DNA of 64,000 nt from Peribacillus frigoritolerans (GTDB taxonomy: Bacteria > Bacillota > Bacilli > Bacillales > DSM-1321), in contig NZ_JAUUTW010000004.1 of NCBI RefSeq assembly GCF_030676415.1, forward strand, positions 62,001-126,000, written 5' to 3'. The position numbers and the translations under genes were made by a program. Every line of letters begins with the position of its first letter. Position 1 is the stretch's first letter. Positions 10,401 to 21,797 of this stretch are shown piece after piece. The notes below the pieces were generated by a model that had not been told where the DNA came from, did not search any database, and was given only the letters and a program-made list of their open reading frames with translations.

Positions 10401-11729
10401 AATGATCGTATCATAAACGGCTGACAGGCCAGTCGTCTCTACGTCAAACACAACATAGGTGGCATCCGCCAAAGCGATATGCGCCTCATTATAAACAATG
10501 GGTACACCATCATTTACAAGATTCACTTCGACGCCATAAAGGATTTTGATACCATTCTTTTTCCCGGCACTATAAGCTTCAGGGAATGATTGTGCTCCCG
10601 CATGATCTGTAATGGCCACAGCCTTATGCCCCCACTTTGCAGCCTGGGCAACAAGTGCAGAAGTAGGTGTCACTGCATCCATCTGGCTCATTGGGGTATG
10701 CATATGCAGTTCTACACGCTTTTCCCCTTCTGGAGCCTTATCTTGCCGTCCTTGTTTAGAAATTTCATTTATATCATTTGCGATCATTACAAGGTCACGT
10801 ACGAATGTATCATTTTGGATGCTGCCTTGGGCACGTACCCACATCCCTTTTTTCACTCGGGCAAGTATGGCAGCATCTTCTTTATCACGCGAAAACATTT
10901 TGACCAATATCGAGCTCGTATAATCAGTGACTTTAAAGGTCAACAGGCTTCTTCCGCTGCGTAACTCACGCACTTCTGCATCAAATACGAAGCCTTCGAT
11001 AGCAATCCTGCGCTCTTCATCGATAATCTGTTCGATTCTGCGGAAATCCGCATCTTCTTTAATCGTATAGCCAATTTTAACCGGTCCTTCGTAGACGCCA
11101 TCGTCGCCGCCTTTTTCCGATTCTTTTTTCTGCATTTCCACTAGGGCAGCAAGTCCCTTTTCTGCGTCTTCCTTTTGTTTCTCTTCTAAGAACTTCTGGT
11201 AATCAGGATTCGAAACCGTTTCCTTCACTTCCGCTTCAAGTGTCAACGGAGGAAAACCGAATGTTTGGTAGATATTCGAAATGATGCCGGAGTATTTTCG
11301 TTTCAACTGACCAGCCTCCGTATCATTTCGGGCGCTTACGATAAGCTTATATCCATTCACCGTTGGCACTTGTTCATTCAGAAGTGATAACAGTGCTGGA
11401 GACATGCCTTCAAGCTCGCCAATGCAATTTTTCCAATACTCCTTCACCAATTGTTCGGTCACTTGCGGATTGGCCACATTCAAGTTGAATGTGACCTTTG
11501 CAATATGGGAAAACGTACTTGCTAGATGAGTAGCAAGTCTTGTATGGACACTGCAAGGAATTAACGCAGGTATATTAAAGGCAAAATGCCATGTTTTGGA
11601 CTCCCTCTCGATTGAGAGTTTATCAATTTCGGCACCTATGAAATAATTCACAAAGGCATCCTCAGTCAAGTCCATTTGCTGGAGCAAGAGTTGAAATCTC
11701 TCTCTACCGCTATTTGGATTTTGATCCAT
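7407..11729 (-). CDS. polC: DNA polymerase III alpha subunit, PolC type
   Basis: PolC is the essential replicative polymerase of low-GC Gram-positives. The 1440 aa length matches B. subtilis PolC (about 1437). Domains in order: N-terminal region, OB fold near residues 240-320, PHP domain from about 335 ([13 protein letters not shown]) split by the DEDD proofreading exonuclease at about 425-590 ([21 protein letters not shown]). A zinc-binding cluster follows ([17 protein letters not shown]), then the palm motif [10 protein letters not shown], fingers and helix-hairpin-helix parts ([12 protein letters not shown]). It starts at ATG 11729 after a GGGGAGAGAGGGA site and appears to be transcribed alone. 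Confidence 0.98.
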   Translation of the reverse strand: MDQNPNSGRERFQLLLQQMDLTEDAFVNYFIGAEIDKLSIERESKTWHFAFNIPALIPCSVHTRLATHLASTFSHIAKVTFNLNVANPQVTEQLVKEYWKNCIGELEGMSPALLSLLNEQVPTVNGYKLIVSARNDTEAGQLKRKYSGIISNIYQTFGFPPLTLEAEVKETVSNPDYQKFLEEKQKEDAEKGLAALVEMQKKESEKGGDDGVYEGPVKIGYTIKEDADFRRIEQIIDEERRIAIEGFVFDAEVRELRSGRSLLTFKVTDYTSSILVKMFSRDKEDAAILARVKKGMWVRAQGSIQNDTFVRDLVMIANDINEISKQGRQDKAPEGEKRVELHMHTPMSQMDAVTPTSALVAQAAKWGHKAVAITDHAGAQSFPEAYSAGKKNGIKILYGVEVNLVNDGVPIVYNEAHIALADATYVVFDVETTGLSAVYDTIIEFAAVKIRDGDIIDRFESFANPHHPLSNTTIELTGITDDLVENAPEVSEVLEKFKDWAGDAILVAHNAAFDMGFLNIGYKNLGYPKASNPVLDTLELARFLYPEFKNHRLNTLCKKFDIDLTQHHRAIYDAEATGYLMLKMLKDAMEKEITHHDQLNDNMGKGNAYQRSRPSHCTLIAQTQAGLKNLFKLISISHIDYFYRVPRLPRSQLKKYREGILVGSGCDKGEVFEGMMQKGFEEVVDIAEFYDYLEIHPKEVYQHLIELEYVRDDKSLETIISNIVKLGEKLDKPVVATGNVHYLDPNDKIYRKILVNSQGGANPLNRHKLPDVHFRTTDDMLREFSFLGSEKAKEVVVTNTNKIADMIEEIKPIKDELYTPKIEGAEEEMREMSYGMARKIYGENLPEIVEARLEKELKSIIGHGFAVIYLISHKLVKKSLNDGYLVGSRGSVGSSFVATMTEITEVNPLPPHYVCPECKKSEFFNDGSVGSGFDLPDKDCPDCGIAYTKDGHDIPFETFLGFKGDKVPDIDLNFSGEYQPKAHNYTKVLFGEEYVYRAGTIGTVAEKTAYGYVKGYSTDNNIHMRGAETDRLVAGCTGVKRTTGQHPGGIIVVPDYMDIYDFTPIQFPADDRNSEWKTTHFDFHSIHDNILKLDILGHDDPTVIRMLQDLSGIDPKTVPTDDPEVMKIFSSTESLGVTEEQIMCKTGTLGIPEFGTRFVRQMLEDTKPTTFSELVQISGLSHGTDVWLSNAQELIHNRICTLSEVIGCRDDIMVYLIYQGLDPSLAFKIMESVRKGKGLSEEFEEEMRKNEVPEWYIDSCKKIKYMFPKAHAAAYVLMAVRIAYFKVHLPLLYYAAYFTVRADDFEIDAMTRGSQAIKSKMEEIMVKGLDASTKEKNTLTVLELALEMCERGYAFAKVDLYKSSADQFLIEGNTLIPPFNSIPGLGTNAAINIVNARKNGEFLSKEDLQQRGKVSKTILEYLDKQGCLESLPEQNQLSLF

Positions 11730-11795
11730 TCCCTCTCTCCCCTATCTACTATCTCTTTTTTATTCACTATCATTTTCGTTTTGATATCAGAGGCT

Positions 11796-11804
11796 ATTAT
11801 AACA
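11796..11804 (-). promoter_or_regulatory. Candidate extended -10 promoter for polC
   Basis: The minus strand reads TGTTATAAT, a perfect extended -10 element, about 65 bases upstream of the polC ATG. No good -35 hexamer is placed 16-18 bases upstream, which extended -10 promoters tolerate. A proS terminator lies just upstream, supporting an independent polC transcript. Confidence 0.5.
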
Positions 11805-11837
11805 TATCATGAATGTTTCACTAGTATCCAAATCCAT

Positions 11838-11872
11838 GAAAAGGAAAGGCATCATCCAATTGAATGATGCCT
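11838..11872 (-). terminator. Rho-independent terminator after proS
   Basis: On the minus strand AGGCATCAT pairs perfectly with ATGATGCCT across an 8-base loop (11847-11872). The tail TTCCTTTTC follows. It lies about 20 bp after the proS stop. Confidence 0.82.
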
Positions 11873-11890
11873 AATTCCCCTATTCTTAAA

Positions 11891-13603
<1,713 letters not shown>

Positions 13604-13727
13604 TCAATATTTCCTTTAAATTACTTGCAGTTAATGTAAAAATCATACCGCAACATTAATACGGTCATTTCATACAAAAAAGACTTTCCGCTTATTCAGA
13701 AAAGCTAAATTAATATACTCATTCTCG

Positions 13728-13756
13728 ATTATACTTACGATTTCCCTAGAAAACAA
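13728..13756 (-). promoter_or_regulatory. Sigma-A promoter for proS
   Basis: TTGTTT (13751-13756) and TATAAT (13728-13733) are spaced by 17 bases on the minus strand, about 137 bases upstream of the proS ATG and downstream of the rseP terminator. The -10 is a perfect match. Confidence 0.65.
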
Positions 13757-13802
13757 ACAATTTCCCCAAATCGGTTAAAAAACTAGGAAATCCCTTCAGA
13801 TA

Positions 13803-13833
13803 AGAAAACGGCCAACAGATAAATCTGCTGGCC
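13803..13833 (-). terminator. Rho-independent terminator after rseP
   Basis: GGCCAGCAGAT pairs with ATCTGTTGGCC on the minus strand (13810-13833, one G-U wobble), followed by GTTTTCTT. On the plus strand the same hairpin is also followed by T residues (TGTTTTTC), so it may work in both directions. Confidence 0.85.
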
Positions 13834-13855
13834 TGTTTTTCATTATACACATAAC

Positions 13856-15124
13856 TTACAGGAAGAATCGCTGGATGTCATTCCATGTAACGACAATCAT
13901 CAATAGCATCAGCAAAGCAAAGCCGATGAAGTGGACCATTCCTTCTTTTTGACGATCAATTGGTTTCCCTCTTAAGAATTCGACTACAAAGAATAACAGT
14001 CTTCCTCCATCCAATGCCGGTAGCGGAAGCAGGTTCATGATACCCAGGTTAATGCTGAGCAGCCCTGCCCATTTCATTAACGTGAATAAACCTTGTTTCG
14101 CTACTTCCTCAGTTGATTTATATATTCCTACAGGACCAGATAAACTGTCAATCGTAAATCCACCCGTTACGAGGTCACCAAGGATGATGAAGATTTGTTT
14201 TGTCCAAAAATACGTTTCTGTAAAACCATATTGTATAGCTTTAATCGGTGCTTTTTCAACCGGAGGGTAAACACCGATAATACCGATTTTCTTCCCTTCC
14301 CTCTCCACTTCTTGTGGAACAACCGGAACTTCTAATGTTTTCCCGTCCCTGTCAACGACGAACTCGATCTCTTGCCCAGGGTTCTTTTGAATGCTTTCCT
14401 GAACATCTCCCCAAGTAGAGACTTCCGTCCCTTCTATGGATTGAATGACATCCCCCGATTTTAAACCGGCATTTACAGCCGAACCATCTGGAGTCAACTC
14501 ACCAAGTTTCGCTTCATCCACCACGACTCCTTGAAACAGGCCGATCAACACAAAAATGACAAAAGCCAAAACGAAATTCATTGCCGGTCCAGCAACAATC
14601 GTTAGAAAACGATGCCCAAGCGACTTTGAGGCAAATTGCCGGTCAAAAGGAGCAATCTGGTTCTCTACACCATTTTCAACAATCACCGCTTCTTTATGAA
14701 TGGCAAACGTTTTTAGTGTATCTTCCTCGCCCTCTTCATAACCAGTAAGGATCAGTTTATGATCAAGGTCGATCACTTCAACTTCAACAATACGAATATC
14801 AGGATATTTATCTTTATTGTTCAAAATGATTTTTGTAACATTCTCTTCATTATCAAACATTAATCCCACCCGATAGCCGGGCTTCAACTCTATATTCTCT
14901 GCGTCTTCACCAGCCATACGCACGTACCCGCCAAGAGGAAGCAATCGAATGGTATAAACGGTTTCCTTCTTTTTATATGTGAATACTTTTGGTCCGAAAC
15001 CTATTGCGAACTCACGGCATAAAATTCCTGCTCGCTTTGCAAACACTAAGTGCCCAAGCTCATGGAAAAATACTAGAGCTCCAAAAATGATGATGAACGC
15101 TATAATCGTTTCTAAAGTCTGCAT
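13856..15124 (-). CDS. rseP: Site-2 intramembrane metalloprotease RseP/RasP
   Basis: RasP cleaves transmembrane anti-sigma factors and signal-peptide remnants within the membrane. The zinc-binding HELGH is at residues 21-25 in the first membrane helix. A single PDZ domain lies near residues 200-280 (VDEAKLGELTPDGSAVNAGL). The second catalytic motif NLLPLPALDGGRL lies near residue 365. The 422 aa length matches B. subtilis RasP. The start ATG 15124 follows AGGTGACCGGAAC and lies 7 bp after dxr, so the two are co-transcribed. The hydrophobic segments predict a polytopic membrane protein. Confidence 0.97.
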   Translation of the reverse strand: MQTLETIIAFIIIFGALVFFHELGHLVFAKRAGILCREFAIGFGPKVFTYKKKETVYTIRLLPLGGYVRMAGEDAENIELKPGYRVGLMFDNEENVTKIILNNKDKYPDIRIVEVEVIDLDHKLILTGYEEGEEDTLKTFAIHKEAVIVENGVENQIAPFDRQFASKSLGHRFLTIVAGPAMNFVLAFVIFVLIGLFQGVVVDEAKLGELTPDGSAVNAGLKSGDVIQSIEGTEVSTWGDVQESIQKNPGQEIEFVVDRDGKTLEVPVVPQEVEREGKKIGIIGVYPPVEKAPIKAIQYGFTETYFWTKQIFIILGDLVTGGFTIDSLSGPVGIYKSTEEVAKQGLFTLMKWAGLLSINLGIMNLLPLPALDGGRLLFFVVEFLRGKPIDRQKEGMVHFIGFALLMLLMIVVTWNDIQRFFL

Positions 15125-15131
15125 GTTCCGG

Positions 15132-16292
15132 TCACCTATCTTTCACTAAAGATTCTATATACTGCCTTGTCATATTATCGACTTCCTGAATCGTTTCTAA
15201 ATCTGGAAGGGCTATGACGGAATGCTGATTCAGTGCTTTTTCAATTAACGTTTCAATTTCAAGGAAGGTTACCTTTCCAGATAAGAATGCAGAGACTGCA
15301 GCTTCATTGGCGGCATTCAACACAGTAGTCATCGTTCCGCCCATTTTACCTGCTTTATAAGCGAATTGCAAACAAGGATATCTGGTGAAATCCATATCGC
15401 TAAAATGCAGTTTGCCTGCTTCAGCAAGGTTAAGTCGTTTGCGACCTGCTAGCGGAATACGGTCTGGATAAGTAAGTGCATATTGTATCGGCACCCGCAT
15501 ATCCGGTGTCCCCAGTTGTGCTATCACGCTGGAGTCATGAAACTCAACCATGGAATGGATGATGCTCTCCTTATGTAGCAATACATCAATTTTATCGTAG
15601 GGAAGATCGAATAGCCAGTGGGCCTCAATTACTTCCAATCCTTTATTCATCATTGATGCTGAATCGATCGTGATTTTAGCTCCCATTGACCAGTTCGGAT
15701 GGTTCAGTGCCTCTTCCACCGTTACATCCTTCAATTCTTCCCTGGTCCGATCTCGAAAACTGCCTCCTGAAGCAGTAATGACAAGACGTTCTATATTTTT
15801 TTCCTTTTCACCTTGCAATGCCTGAAAAATAGCGGAATGCTCACTGTCAACCGGCAGCAATCTGACCCCCGCTTTTTTTGCTTCACTTATGACCAAATGA
15901 CCTGCCGTCACCAAAGTCTCCTTGTTGGCGATAGCAATATCTTTTTTAGCCTTTATTGCTTGAAGTGTCGGATAAAGACCCACGCTTCCGATGACAGCAT
16001 TGACCAATATCGTCGCCTGACCATAAACAGCAACAGCAGTCAATCCCTCATCTCCATACATGAACTCGATATCTTTGCGGCTGGAGAAATCACTTTTCAA
16101 AACATGATAATCTTCTTCCGTCTGGACTGAAACCAGTTTCGGTTCAAACTCTTGTATATAAGTCCTGACCAATTCTATATTCTTTCCAGCAGAAAGCGCC
16201 ACGATCTTGAATTGATCTGGATGGGACCTAACTACATCCGCTGTTTGTTGACCAATCGATCCTGTCGCGCCCAAAAGGCTGATATTTTTCAA
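15132..16292 (-). CDS. dxr: 1-deoxy-D-xylulose 5-phosphate reductoisomerase
   Basis: Dxr makes 2-C-methyl-D-erythritol 4-phosphate, the committed step of the MEP isoprenoid pathway that feeds UppS. The NADPH-binding N-terminus reads [16 protein letters not shown], and [13 protein letters not shown] and SGGSFRDR are typical. I place the start at a TTG at 16292, because the AGGAG site abuts an upstream in-frame ATG (16301) with no spacing but lies 8 bases from this TTG. This gives MKNI, the family N-terminus, and 386 aa. The gene lies between cdsA and rseP in one operon. Confidence 0.95.
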   Translation of the reverse strand: MKNISLLGATGSIGQQTADVVRSHPDQFKIVALSAGKNIELVRTYIQEFEPKLVSVQTEEDYHVLKSDFSSRKDIEFMYGDEGLTAVAVYGQATILVNAVIGSVGLYPTLQAIKAKKDIAIANKETLVTAGHLVISEAKKAGVRLLPVDSEHSAIFQALQGEKEKNIERLVITASGGSFRDRTREELKDVTVEEALNHPNWSMGAKITIDSASMMNKGLEVIEAHWLFDLPYDKIDVLLHKESIIHSMVEFHDSSVIAQLGTPDMRVPIQYALTYPDRIPLAGRKRLNLAEAGKLHFSDMDFTRYPCLQFAYKAGKMGGTMTTVLNAANEAAVSAFLSGKVTFLEIETLIEKALNQHSVIALPDLETIQEVDNMTRQYIESLVKDR

Positions 16293-16335
16293 ATTGTCCA
16301 TCTCCTAATTCATATAACGCTTGCCTATATTTATA

Positions 16336-17133
16336 TTATAAAACATGCAATAAATGCAAAATCGGTAAAATGAATATCACGCTATCAAGCCTGTCCAAAA
16401 TTCCACCATGTCCCGGGAGCAGCTTCCCTGAATCCTTAACGCCATAATGACGTTTATACGCCGATTGGACGAGATCACCCAATTGGCCGAATACCCCAAT
16501 GATTAATGAAATCAATAAAAATTGTAATAAGGTGTAGTCAAGGTTGGAGAAGGCGTAAAATAGAACACCCACTACCATAGCGGAAAATAACCCGCCGATA
16601 AATCCTTCCACCGTCTTGTTTGGACTTATTTCTGGCCATAGCTTTCTTTTACCAAGTGATTTACCAATGAAGTAGGCTCCGGAATCGGTTGCCCAGATCG
16701 TAAATAGGGTAAGCAGGATATAGATCAGCCCCAACCCCAAAGAGTCACGTGTTTCAAATAGGTAGTAGAAACCTATCCCCAAGTATAGGATTGAAATCAC
16801 TAGAAAGCCTGCGTCATCAAAAGTAAAACGGTTTTTTGAAACGACTGTATAAAGTAACAGCAGCAAAACCCCGATTAAGAAGATTTGAACTTTATCGTAA
16901 TTTATTTCTGCTAAAAAAGCGGTATGCTCATTAGGCAATAAAAGCACCCATAATAATATGTGAGAAAGAATTGCTTCAAAAGATAGTACACGTAACTTTT
17001 TCATTTTCATCAGTTCATACAAACCAATTGACCCTAACAGATAAACCGTCAGTAAAAAGGGAGTGCCCCCTAAAATGACTAGTGGAATGAAGATAGCGGC
17101 AACTACGACCGCCGTAATAATTCGTTGTTTCAT
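16336..17133 (-). CDS. cdsA: Phosphatidate cytidylyltransferase (CDP-diglyceride synthase)
   Basis: CdsA makes CDP-diacylglycerol from phosphatidic acid and CTP at the membrane, the branch point for all phospholipids. The 265 aa protein is strongly hydrophobic with about eight membrane segments. The C-terminal signature is split as SPNKTVEGFIGG and GHGGILDRLDS. The start ATG 17133 (MKQRIITAVVVAAIF) matches family N-termini; the reading frame is open further upstream but overlaps uppS without similarity. It lies 25 bp after uppS. Confidence 0.96.
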   Translation of the reverse strand: MKQRIITAVVVAAIFIPLVILGGTPFLLTVYLLGSIGLYELMKMKKLRVLSFEAILSHILLWVLLLPNEHTAFLAEINYDKVQIFLIGVLLLLLYTVVSKNRFTFDDAGFLVISILYLGIGFYYLFETRDSLGLGLIYILLTLFTIWATDSGAYFIGKSLGKRKLWPEISPNKTVEGFIGGLFSAMVVGVLFYAFSNLDYTLLQFLLISLIIGVFGQLGDLVQSAYKRHYGVKDSGKLLPGHGGILDRLDSVIFILPILHLLHVL

Positions 17134-17158
17134 TATTCCATTTTCCTCGCCTTCTACA

Positions 17159-17932
17159 TTAAACGCCACCGAATCTTCGTGAACGCTTTTGATACTCCTC
17201 AACTGCCTGCAATAAATGCTCTTCACTAAAATCCGGCCATAGCACCTCAGTAAACCACAGCTCAGTATAAGCCGCCTGCCAAAGCATGAAATTACTTAAA
17301 CGGATTTCACCGCTTGTACGGATCAGTAAATCGGGATCCGACAAATGTTTGGTCATCAGGTAACTTGATAGCATTTCCTCAGTTACATTTTCCTTCATTA
17401 TACCATTCTTTGCATCTTGAATGATGCTATTCACTGCAGATACAATCTCCCCACGGCTTCCATAGTTCAGGGCAAAATTCAGAATCATCCCATCATTGTC
17501 TTTCGTGTCTTCCATTGCCCGTTTAACGGCACTTTGAGTATGTGACGGAATGAGTGACAAGTCCCCAATCGTTTCAACTCTTACATTTTCGGAAATGAGC
17601 TCGGGTAAAAATGTCCCAAGAAATTCCTGGGGAAGCTTCATCAAAAAGTCGACTTCACTTTTCGGACGTTTCCAATTTTCAGTGGAAAACGCGTAGACTG
17701 TCAAAGTTTTGACCCCTAATTTATTGGCAACTTTCGTAATTCTACGAACGGTTTTCATTCCTTCATGATGACCCGCCACACGTGGCAATGCACGTTTTTT
17801 GGCCCAACGGCCGTTCCCATCCATAATGATGGCGATATGCTGAGGAACATCAAACTGTTTAATATGCTGAATCCTATTTGTTACATCGGAAGAAGCATCT
17901 TTTTTAACGAAACGCTTCCAAAGTGAATACAT
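17159..17932 (-). CDS. uppS: Undecaprenyl diphosphate synthase (cis-prenyltransferase)
   Basis: UppS makes the C55 lipid carrier for peptidoglycan and teichoic acid synthesis. The catalytic aspartate is in HIAIIMDGNGRWAKKR (Asp 38), and the family motifs YAFSTENWKRP, LNYGSRGEI and DLLIRTSGEIRLSNFMLWQ are present. The 257 aa length is normal. The ATG at 17932 follows GGGGGACTAACAT. It starts after a 399 bp spacer from frr and leads a block with cdsA, dxr and rseP. Confidence 0.97.
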   Translation of the reverse strand: MYSLWKRFVKKDASSDVTNRIQHIKQFDVPQHIAIIMDGNGRWAKKRALPRVAGHHEGMKTVRRITKVANKLGVKTLTVYAFSTENWKRPKSEVDFLMKLPQEFLGTFLPELISENVRVETIGDLSLIPSHTQSAVKRAMEDTKDNDGMILNFALNYGSRGEIVSAVNSIIQDAKNGIMKENVTEEMLSSYLMTKHLSDPDLLIRTSGEIRLSNFMLWQAAYTELWFTEVLWPDFSEEHLLQAVEEYQKRSRRFGGV

Positions 17933-18331
17933 ATGTTAGTCCCCCATCAGGTTGTACTTATCTCTCTACAAAGGCAAAGTTTTCGTGCACTATGTATATC
18001 AAGCTTTCTGCCGCTTAAAAAGAATCTATATTATAATATCAAAAAAAAACTGGTTCTCATATTATTATTATGAAAATTATTTCTTCATTAGAAGCTAGAA
18101 AGGGAGAAATCATTACTTCTTTTTTTCTAAAACCGGTTTTGATTACCTTGAAAAATGCAAAAAAAGGACCACCTCCAACGTTTGCATGCTACATACTAAC
18201 TCAAGGAGTAATCATTATCGGAGAAACCTTATTATAACAGTTTTCTCCTTTAAGCACACCTATATGTTAGAACCAAGACATGACCCAGTATGGATTCGGC
18301 CCTCTTTATTTAATCAATTCTTCAGTGGAAA
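17933..18331. other. frr-uppS intergenic spacer with dyads and promoter-like sites
   Basis: This 399 bp AT-rich spacer holds no convincing gene on either strand. It contains a 29-base inverted repeat at 18220-18248 whose loop includes a minus-strand TGTTATAAT, a perfect 12-base palindrome AAAACCGGTTTT at 18129-18140, and a weak hairpin (ATGCAAA/TTTGCAT) near 18155-18188 that may end frr transcripts. A second minus-strand TATAAT lies near 18030. The promoter of uppS should be here, but I cannot choose between the -10 candidates. Confidence 0.55.
18220..18248 (-). promoter_or_regulatory. Inverted repeat enclosing an extended -10 element
   Basis: On the minus strand GGAGAAA and TTTCTCC flank a 15-base centre that contains TGTTATAAT. 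The dyad would overlap a polymerase-binding site if this -10 is used for uppS, so it could be an operator. It is equally possible that it is a chance hairpin in the frr 3' region. Confidence 0.35.
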
Positions 18332-18889
18332 TTATACTTCCAAAATTTCTTTTTCTTTATCTTTTGTAATTTCATCGATTTTCGTGATATTGCCATCTGT
18401 CATCTTTTGGATGTCATCAGCATAGCCACGTAAATCATCTTCAGTGATTTCACCACTTTTTTCAAGCTTTTTCAAATCATCATTAGCATCGCGACGCACA
18501 TTACGGACAGCTATTTTCGCTTCTTCCGCTTCTTTTTTCACAACTTTCACAAGCTCTTTTCTGCGCTCTTCAGTTAACGCCGGGATGGCTATCCTGATGA
18601 CCGATCCATCATTAGAAGGATTTAAGCCTAAGTCTGATTTCAAAATTGCCTTTTCGATTTCACCCAATACCGTTTTATCATATGGTTGAATGACTAATAG
18701 TCTAGCTTCCGGGACAGAAATACCAGCCACCTGATTAACCGGTGTCGGCGAACCATAATAATCAATCGAGATTCTATCAAGCAATGAGGCATTTGCCCTT
18801 CCGGCACGGATGCTTGCTAATTCACGTGTGTACGCTCCAATGGCTTTTTCCATCTTCGTTTTCGCATTCGAAATAACTTGTTTCGGCAT
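18332..18889 (-). CDS. frr: Ribosome recycling factor
   Basis: RRF acts with EF-G to split post-termination ribosomes. The 185 aa length is exact for the family, with [19 protein letters not shown] near residue 29 and the conserved C-terminal helix. The ATG at 18889 begins 4 bp after the pyrH stop. The AAGGGGGAAAT site lies at the end of pyrH. It is probably co-transcribed with pyrH. Confidence 0.98.
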   Translation of the reverse strand: MPKQVISNAKTKMEKAIGAYTRELASIRAGRANASLLDRISIDYYGSPTPVNQVAGISVPEARLLVIQPYDKTVLGEIEKAILKSDLGLNPSNDGSVIRIAIPALTEERRKELVKVVKKEAEEAKIAVRNVRRDANDDLKKLEKSGEITEDDLRGYADDIQKMTDGNITKIDEITKDKEKEILEV

Positions 18890-18892
18890 CTT

Positions 18893-19615
18893 TTATTTCC
18901 CCCTTACAATAGTTCCAAGCGTTTCGCCTAAAACGGCCCGTTTAATATTACCTTTTTCCATGATCGAGAAGACGATCAATGGAATATCATTGTCCATGCA
19001 TAGTGAGGACGCAGTTGAATCCATTACTTCTAACCCTTCTTTAATCACATCAAGATAGGAAAGTTTATCATACTTCACTGCATTTTTGTCCTTAACTGGA
19101 TCTGCATTGTATACGCCATCCACATTATTCTTTGCCATCAAGATGACATCAGCTTCAATTTCAGCAGCACGCAAGGCCGCAGTGGTATCCGTTGAGAAGT
19201 ATGGATTACCTGTACCAGCTGCAAAAATCACCACTCTCTTTTTCTCTAGATGCCTGATTGCACGGCGTCTAATGTATGGCTCTGCGACTTGTCTCATCTC
19301 AATGGAAGTTTGCACGCGCGTTTCAATTCCAAGCTGATCAAGGCTGTCTTGTAATGCCAATGAGTTCATGACTGTCGCCAGCATACCCATATAATCGGCA
19401 TTAGCACGATCCATACCCATTTCACTGCCTATTTTCCCGCGCCAAATGTTTCCGCCGCCGACAACAACAGCCACTTCCACATCAAGCTCAGCCACTTCCT
19501 TGACTTGTTCAGCAATCGATTTAATTACTGCAGGGTTAATTCCAAATCCTTCTTCACCGGCTAATGCTTCGCCACTTAGTTTTAGAACCACACGTTTATA
19601 TTTAGCGTTACTCAT
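18893..19615 (-). CDS. pyrH: UMP kinase
   Basis: PyrH phosphorylates UMP to UDP and is allosterically controlled by GTP and UTP in bacteria. The 240 aa length equals that of B. subtilis Pyr[12 protein letters not shown] at the N-terminus and [10 protein letters not shown] bind nucleotide. The start ATG 19615 ([15 protein letters not shown]) lies behind TTGGAGG; the frame is open for ten more codons without family similarity. A terminator separates it from tsf upstream, yet I found no strong promoter, so partial readthrough from tsf is possible. Confidence 0.97.
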   Translation of the reverse strand: MSNAKYKRVVLKLSGEALAGEEGFGINPAVIKSIAEQVKEVAELDVEVAVVVGGGNIWRGKIGSEMGMDRANADYMGMLATVMNSLALQDSLDQLGIETRVQTSIEMRQVAEPYIRRRAIRHLEKKRVVIFAAGTGNPYFSTDTTAALRAAEIEADVILMAKNNVDGVYNADPVKDKNAVKYDKLSYLDVIKEGLEVMDSTASSLCMDNDIPLIVFSIMEKGNIKRAVLGETLGTIVRGK

Positions 19616-19693
19616 GAGAACCTCCAAAATATGTAATCTTTTCATTCGTTCATCATGCTTTCTTGCAATACTACCAAAAATTCATGACATTTC

Positions 19694-19725
19694 AAAAAAT
19701 AGGGAACACCAGAGTGTTCCCTATT
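19694..19725 (-). terminator. Rho-independent terminator after tsf
   Basis: AATAGGGAACAC pairs perfectly with GTGTTCCCTATT around a TCTG loop on the minus strand, followed by TTTTG. The stem begins 12 bp after the tsf stop. Confidence 0.92.
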
Positions 19726-19737
19726 ATTATCGGACAA

Positions 19738-20622
19738 TTAGTCTTTTTTAACTTGGTTCATTACTTCTTCAGCAAAGTTTTCTTGACGTTTTTCAAGACC
19801 TTCCCCTACTTCATAACGAACGAATGATTGGATTTTTCCGCCTTTTGATTCAACGAATTGTCCCACTTTTTGATCAGGGTTTTTAACGAAAGCTTGTTCG
19901 TTAACACAGATTTCTTCGTAGAATTTATTGATACGTCCTTCAACCATTTTCGCAACGATTTTTTCAGGTTTGCCTTCATTAAGCGCTTGTTGCGTAAGAA
20001 CTTCGCGTTCGCGTTCTAATTCGCTAGCATCCACTTGGTCGCGAGAGATATATTTAGGGTTAATTGCAGCGATATGCATTGAAACGCTTTTAGCTGCCTC
20101 TTCGTCAGTTGTACCTTCAAGAACTGATAGTACGCTGATGCGTCCACCCATGTGAAGGTATGCACCAAATGCGTCGTTATCTGTTTTAGAAACGACTTGG
20201 AAACGGCGAAGAGTTAATTTTTCCCCGATTTTAGCAACAGCAGCATTGATATGATCTGCAACTTTTGCTCCATTTTCCATTGTTTGCTCAAGAGCTGCTT
20301 CAACGCTTTCAGGTTTGTTAGCAAGAAGGAATGTAGCCAATTCTTTAACAAGAGTTTGGAAGCCTTCATTTTTAGCAACGAAATCAGTTTCTGAGTTCAC
20401 TTCAAGAATAACCGCTTGGTTTCCTTCCACAACGATTGAAGTTAAACCTTCAGCTGCAATACGGTCGCCTTTATTAGCAGCTTTTGCAATTCCTTTTTCA
20501 CGTAGGAAATCGATTGCCTTTTCCATATCGCCTTCTGTTTGTACAAGTGCCTTTTTACAGTCCATCATACCGGCACCAGTTTTTTCACGCAATTCTTTAA
20601 CTAATTGTGCAGTGATTGCCAT
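19738..20622 (-). CDS. tsf: Elongation factor Ts
   Basis: EF-Ts is the guanine nucleotide exchange factor for EF-Tu. The UBA-like N-terminus reads [18 protein letters not shown] and the exchange core contains [12 protein letters not shown] near residue 80. At 294 aa it matches B. subtilis (293). The start ATG 20622 has GAGGAGGATATATATT upstream. It follows rpsB after a 307 bp gap that contains a terminator, so tsf may depend on readthrough or on an unassigned promoter. Confidence 0.97.
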   Translation of the reverse strand: MAITAQLVKELREKTGAGMMDCKKALVQTEGDMEKAIDFLREKGIAKAANKGDRIAAEGLTSIVVEGNQAVILEVNSETDFVAKNEGFQTLVKELATFLLANKPESVEAALEQTMENGAKVADHINAAVAKIGEKLTLRRFQVVSKTDNDAFGAYLHMGGRISVLSVLEGTTDEEAAKSVSMHIAAINPKYISRDQVDASELEREREVLTQQALNEGKPEKIVAKMVEGRINKFYEEICVNEQAFVKNPDQKVGQFVESKGGKIQSFVRYEVGEGLEKRQENFAEEVMNQVKKD

Positions 20623-20929
20623 AATATATATCCTCCTCAAATTAAATGCAGTTTATTCAATCTTTACCCATTATTGCCAAAAAATACTTATTAACATCAA
20701 AGAAAATAAGCCTTGACAATATTTCTGAAAAAACATTCACTTTTTCAGTCAATTATGACGGAACTAAACTAGCTGATGATTTCCCATCCCTTAAAAATCG
20801 CCCATACCTTTTAAAAAAGACATTCCGTACAGTGATTTTATGTATGCTTATTTAGTGCAAAAAAAAGGGATAAAAGGCATTATCCTCTTATCACCTTTTT
20901 TTCTTACAATAAGCAACCTTTTTTACTTA
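20623..20929. other. rpsB-tsf intergenic region
   Basis: The 307 bp gap holds the rpsB terminator (20859-20902) and, closer to tsf, an 8-bp inverted repeat (CTGAAAAA/TTTTTCAG, 20725-20748). A minus-strand TTGTCA near 20711-20716 has only a weak -10 (GTTAAT, 18-base spacer) and I do not assign a promoter. No gene is seen. Confidence 0.5.
20859..20902 (-). terminator. Rho-independent terminator after rpsB
   Basis: On the minus strand AAAAAAGG-GATAA-AGG pairs with CCTTTTATCCC and is followed by a run of eight T residues. Because both ends are A/T runs it can act in both directions. It lies about 28 bp after the rpsB stop. Confidence 0.82.
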
Positions 20930-21643
20930 TTAAGCAGTAGTTGTTTCAGTTGCTGTTTCTTCGCCTTGTTTAGCTTCTAAGATAGCATCTGCCATTTTAC
21001 CTGTTAATAATTTAACAGCACGGATTGCATCGTCATTCGCAGGAATAACTACATCGATTTCATCCGGATCACAGTTTGTATCAACGATACCAACAAGTGG
21101 AATGTGTAATTTGTGTGCTTCCGCAACAGCAATACGCTCTTTGCGAGGGTCGATAACGAAGATCGCATCTGGAAGAGTCTTCATATCTTTAATACCGCCT
21201 AAGAATTTCTCTAAGCGATCCCATTCTTTTTTAAGTTGGATAACTTCTTTTTTAGGAAGGACTTCGAAAGTTCCGTTTTCTTCCATTTTTTCGATATCTT
21301 TAAGACGAGTGATACGTTTTTGGATTGTTTCAAAGTTTGTTAAAGTTCCACCTAACCAACGTTGGTTTACATAGTACATACCAGAACGGATAGCTTCTTC
21401 TTTAACAGATTCTTGAGCTTGTTTTTTAGTTCCGACGAAAAGAACAGTACCACCGTTAGCAGCTAGTTCTTTCACGAAGTTATAAGCTTCTTCAACCTTT
21501 TTAACTGTTTTTTGAAGGTCGATGATGTAGATGCCGTTACGCTCAGTGAAGATATATTTCTTCATTTTCGGGTTCCAGCGACGTGTTTGGTGTCCGAAAT
21601 GCACACCAGCTTCAAGCAATTGTTTCATAGAAATGACTGACAT
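20930..21643 (-). CDS. rpsB: 30S ribosomal protein S2
   Basis: S2 binds late to the 30S subunit between head and body. The 237 aa protein starts [20 protein letters not shown] and contains [13 protein letters not shown] and [18 protein letters not shown]. The C-terminal tail is rich in Glu and Thr. The ATG at 21643 lies behind GGAGGAACTAAA; the frame stays open upstream but without family similarity. A strong promoter lies 120 bp upstream, immediately after swrB. Confidence 0.98.
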   Translation of the reverse strand: MSVISMKQLLEAGVHFGHQTRRWNPKMKKYIFTERNGIYIIDLQKTVKKVEEAYNFVKELAANGGTVLFVGTKKQAQESVKEEAIRSGMYYVNQRWLGGTLTNFETIQKRITRLKDIEKMEENGTFEVLPKKEVIQLKKEWDRLEKFLGGIKDMKTLPDAIFVIDPRKERIAVAEAHKLHIPLVGIVDTNCDPDEIDVVIPANDDAIRAVKLLTGKMADAILEAKQGEETATETTTA

Positions 21644-21759
21644 TTTAGTTCCTCCTAAATGGTTTTGTTTTTCCTCCGCACCGATCATTTTCATACAGAA
21701 ACTGTCGTAACAGCACCATCTGCAAGAATCACGGGGCGTGTGTATTAACACCATTTCAT

Positions 21760-21788
21760 AATATATCATAATGGCTCTGTACAATCAA
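21760..21788 (-). promoter_or_regulatory. Sigma-A promoter for rpsB
   Basis: TTGATT (21783-21788) and TATATT (21760-21765) are spaced by 17 bases on the minus strand and the -10 is preceded by TGA, an extended -10-like element. The -35 begins 10 bp after the swrB stop. The predicted leader is about 110 bases. Confidence 0.75.
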
Positions 21789-21797
21789 GAGATAACT

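Noticed and set aside
10590-10964. Plus-strand frames of 103-124 codons opposite polC
   Set aside because: They lie opposite the PHP/OB region of polC, are Cys/Ser-rich in the manner of antisense translation, and show no motif or start signal.
18140-18190. Possible T-box-like motif (GGAGGTGGTCC) upstream of uppS
   Set aside because: It does not match the conserved T-box antiterminator core (AGGGTGGNACCGCG) and no stem I specifier loop is visible.
20700-20760. TTGACT as a -35 for tsf
   Set aside because: At 16-18 bases downstream there is no -10-like hexamer; the sequence is part of an inverted repeat.
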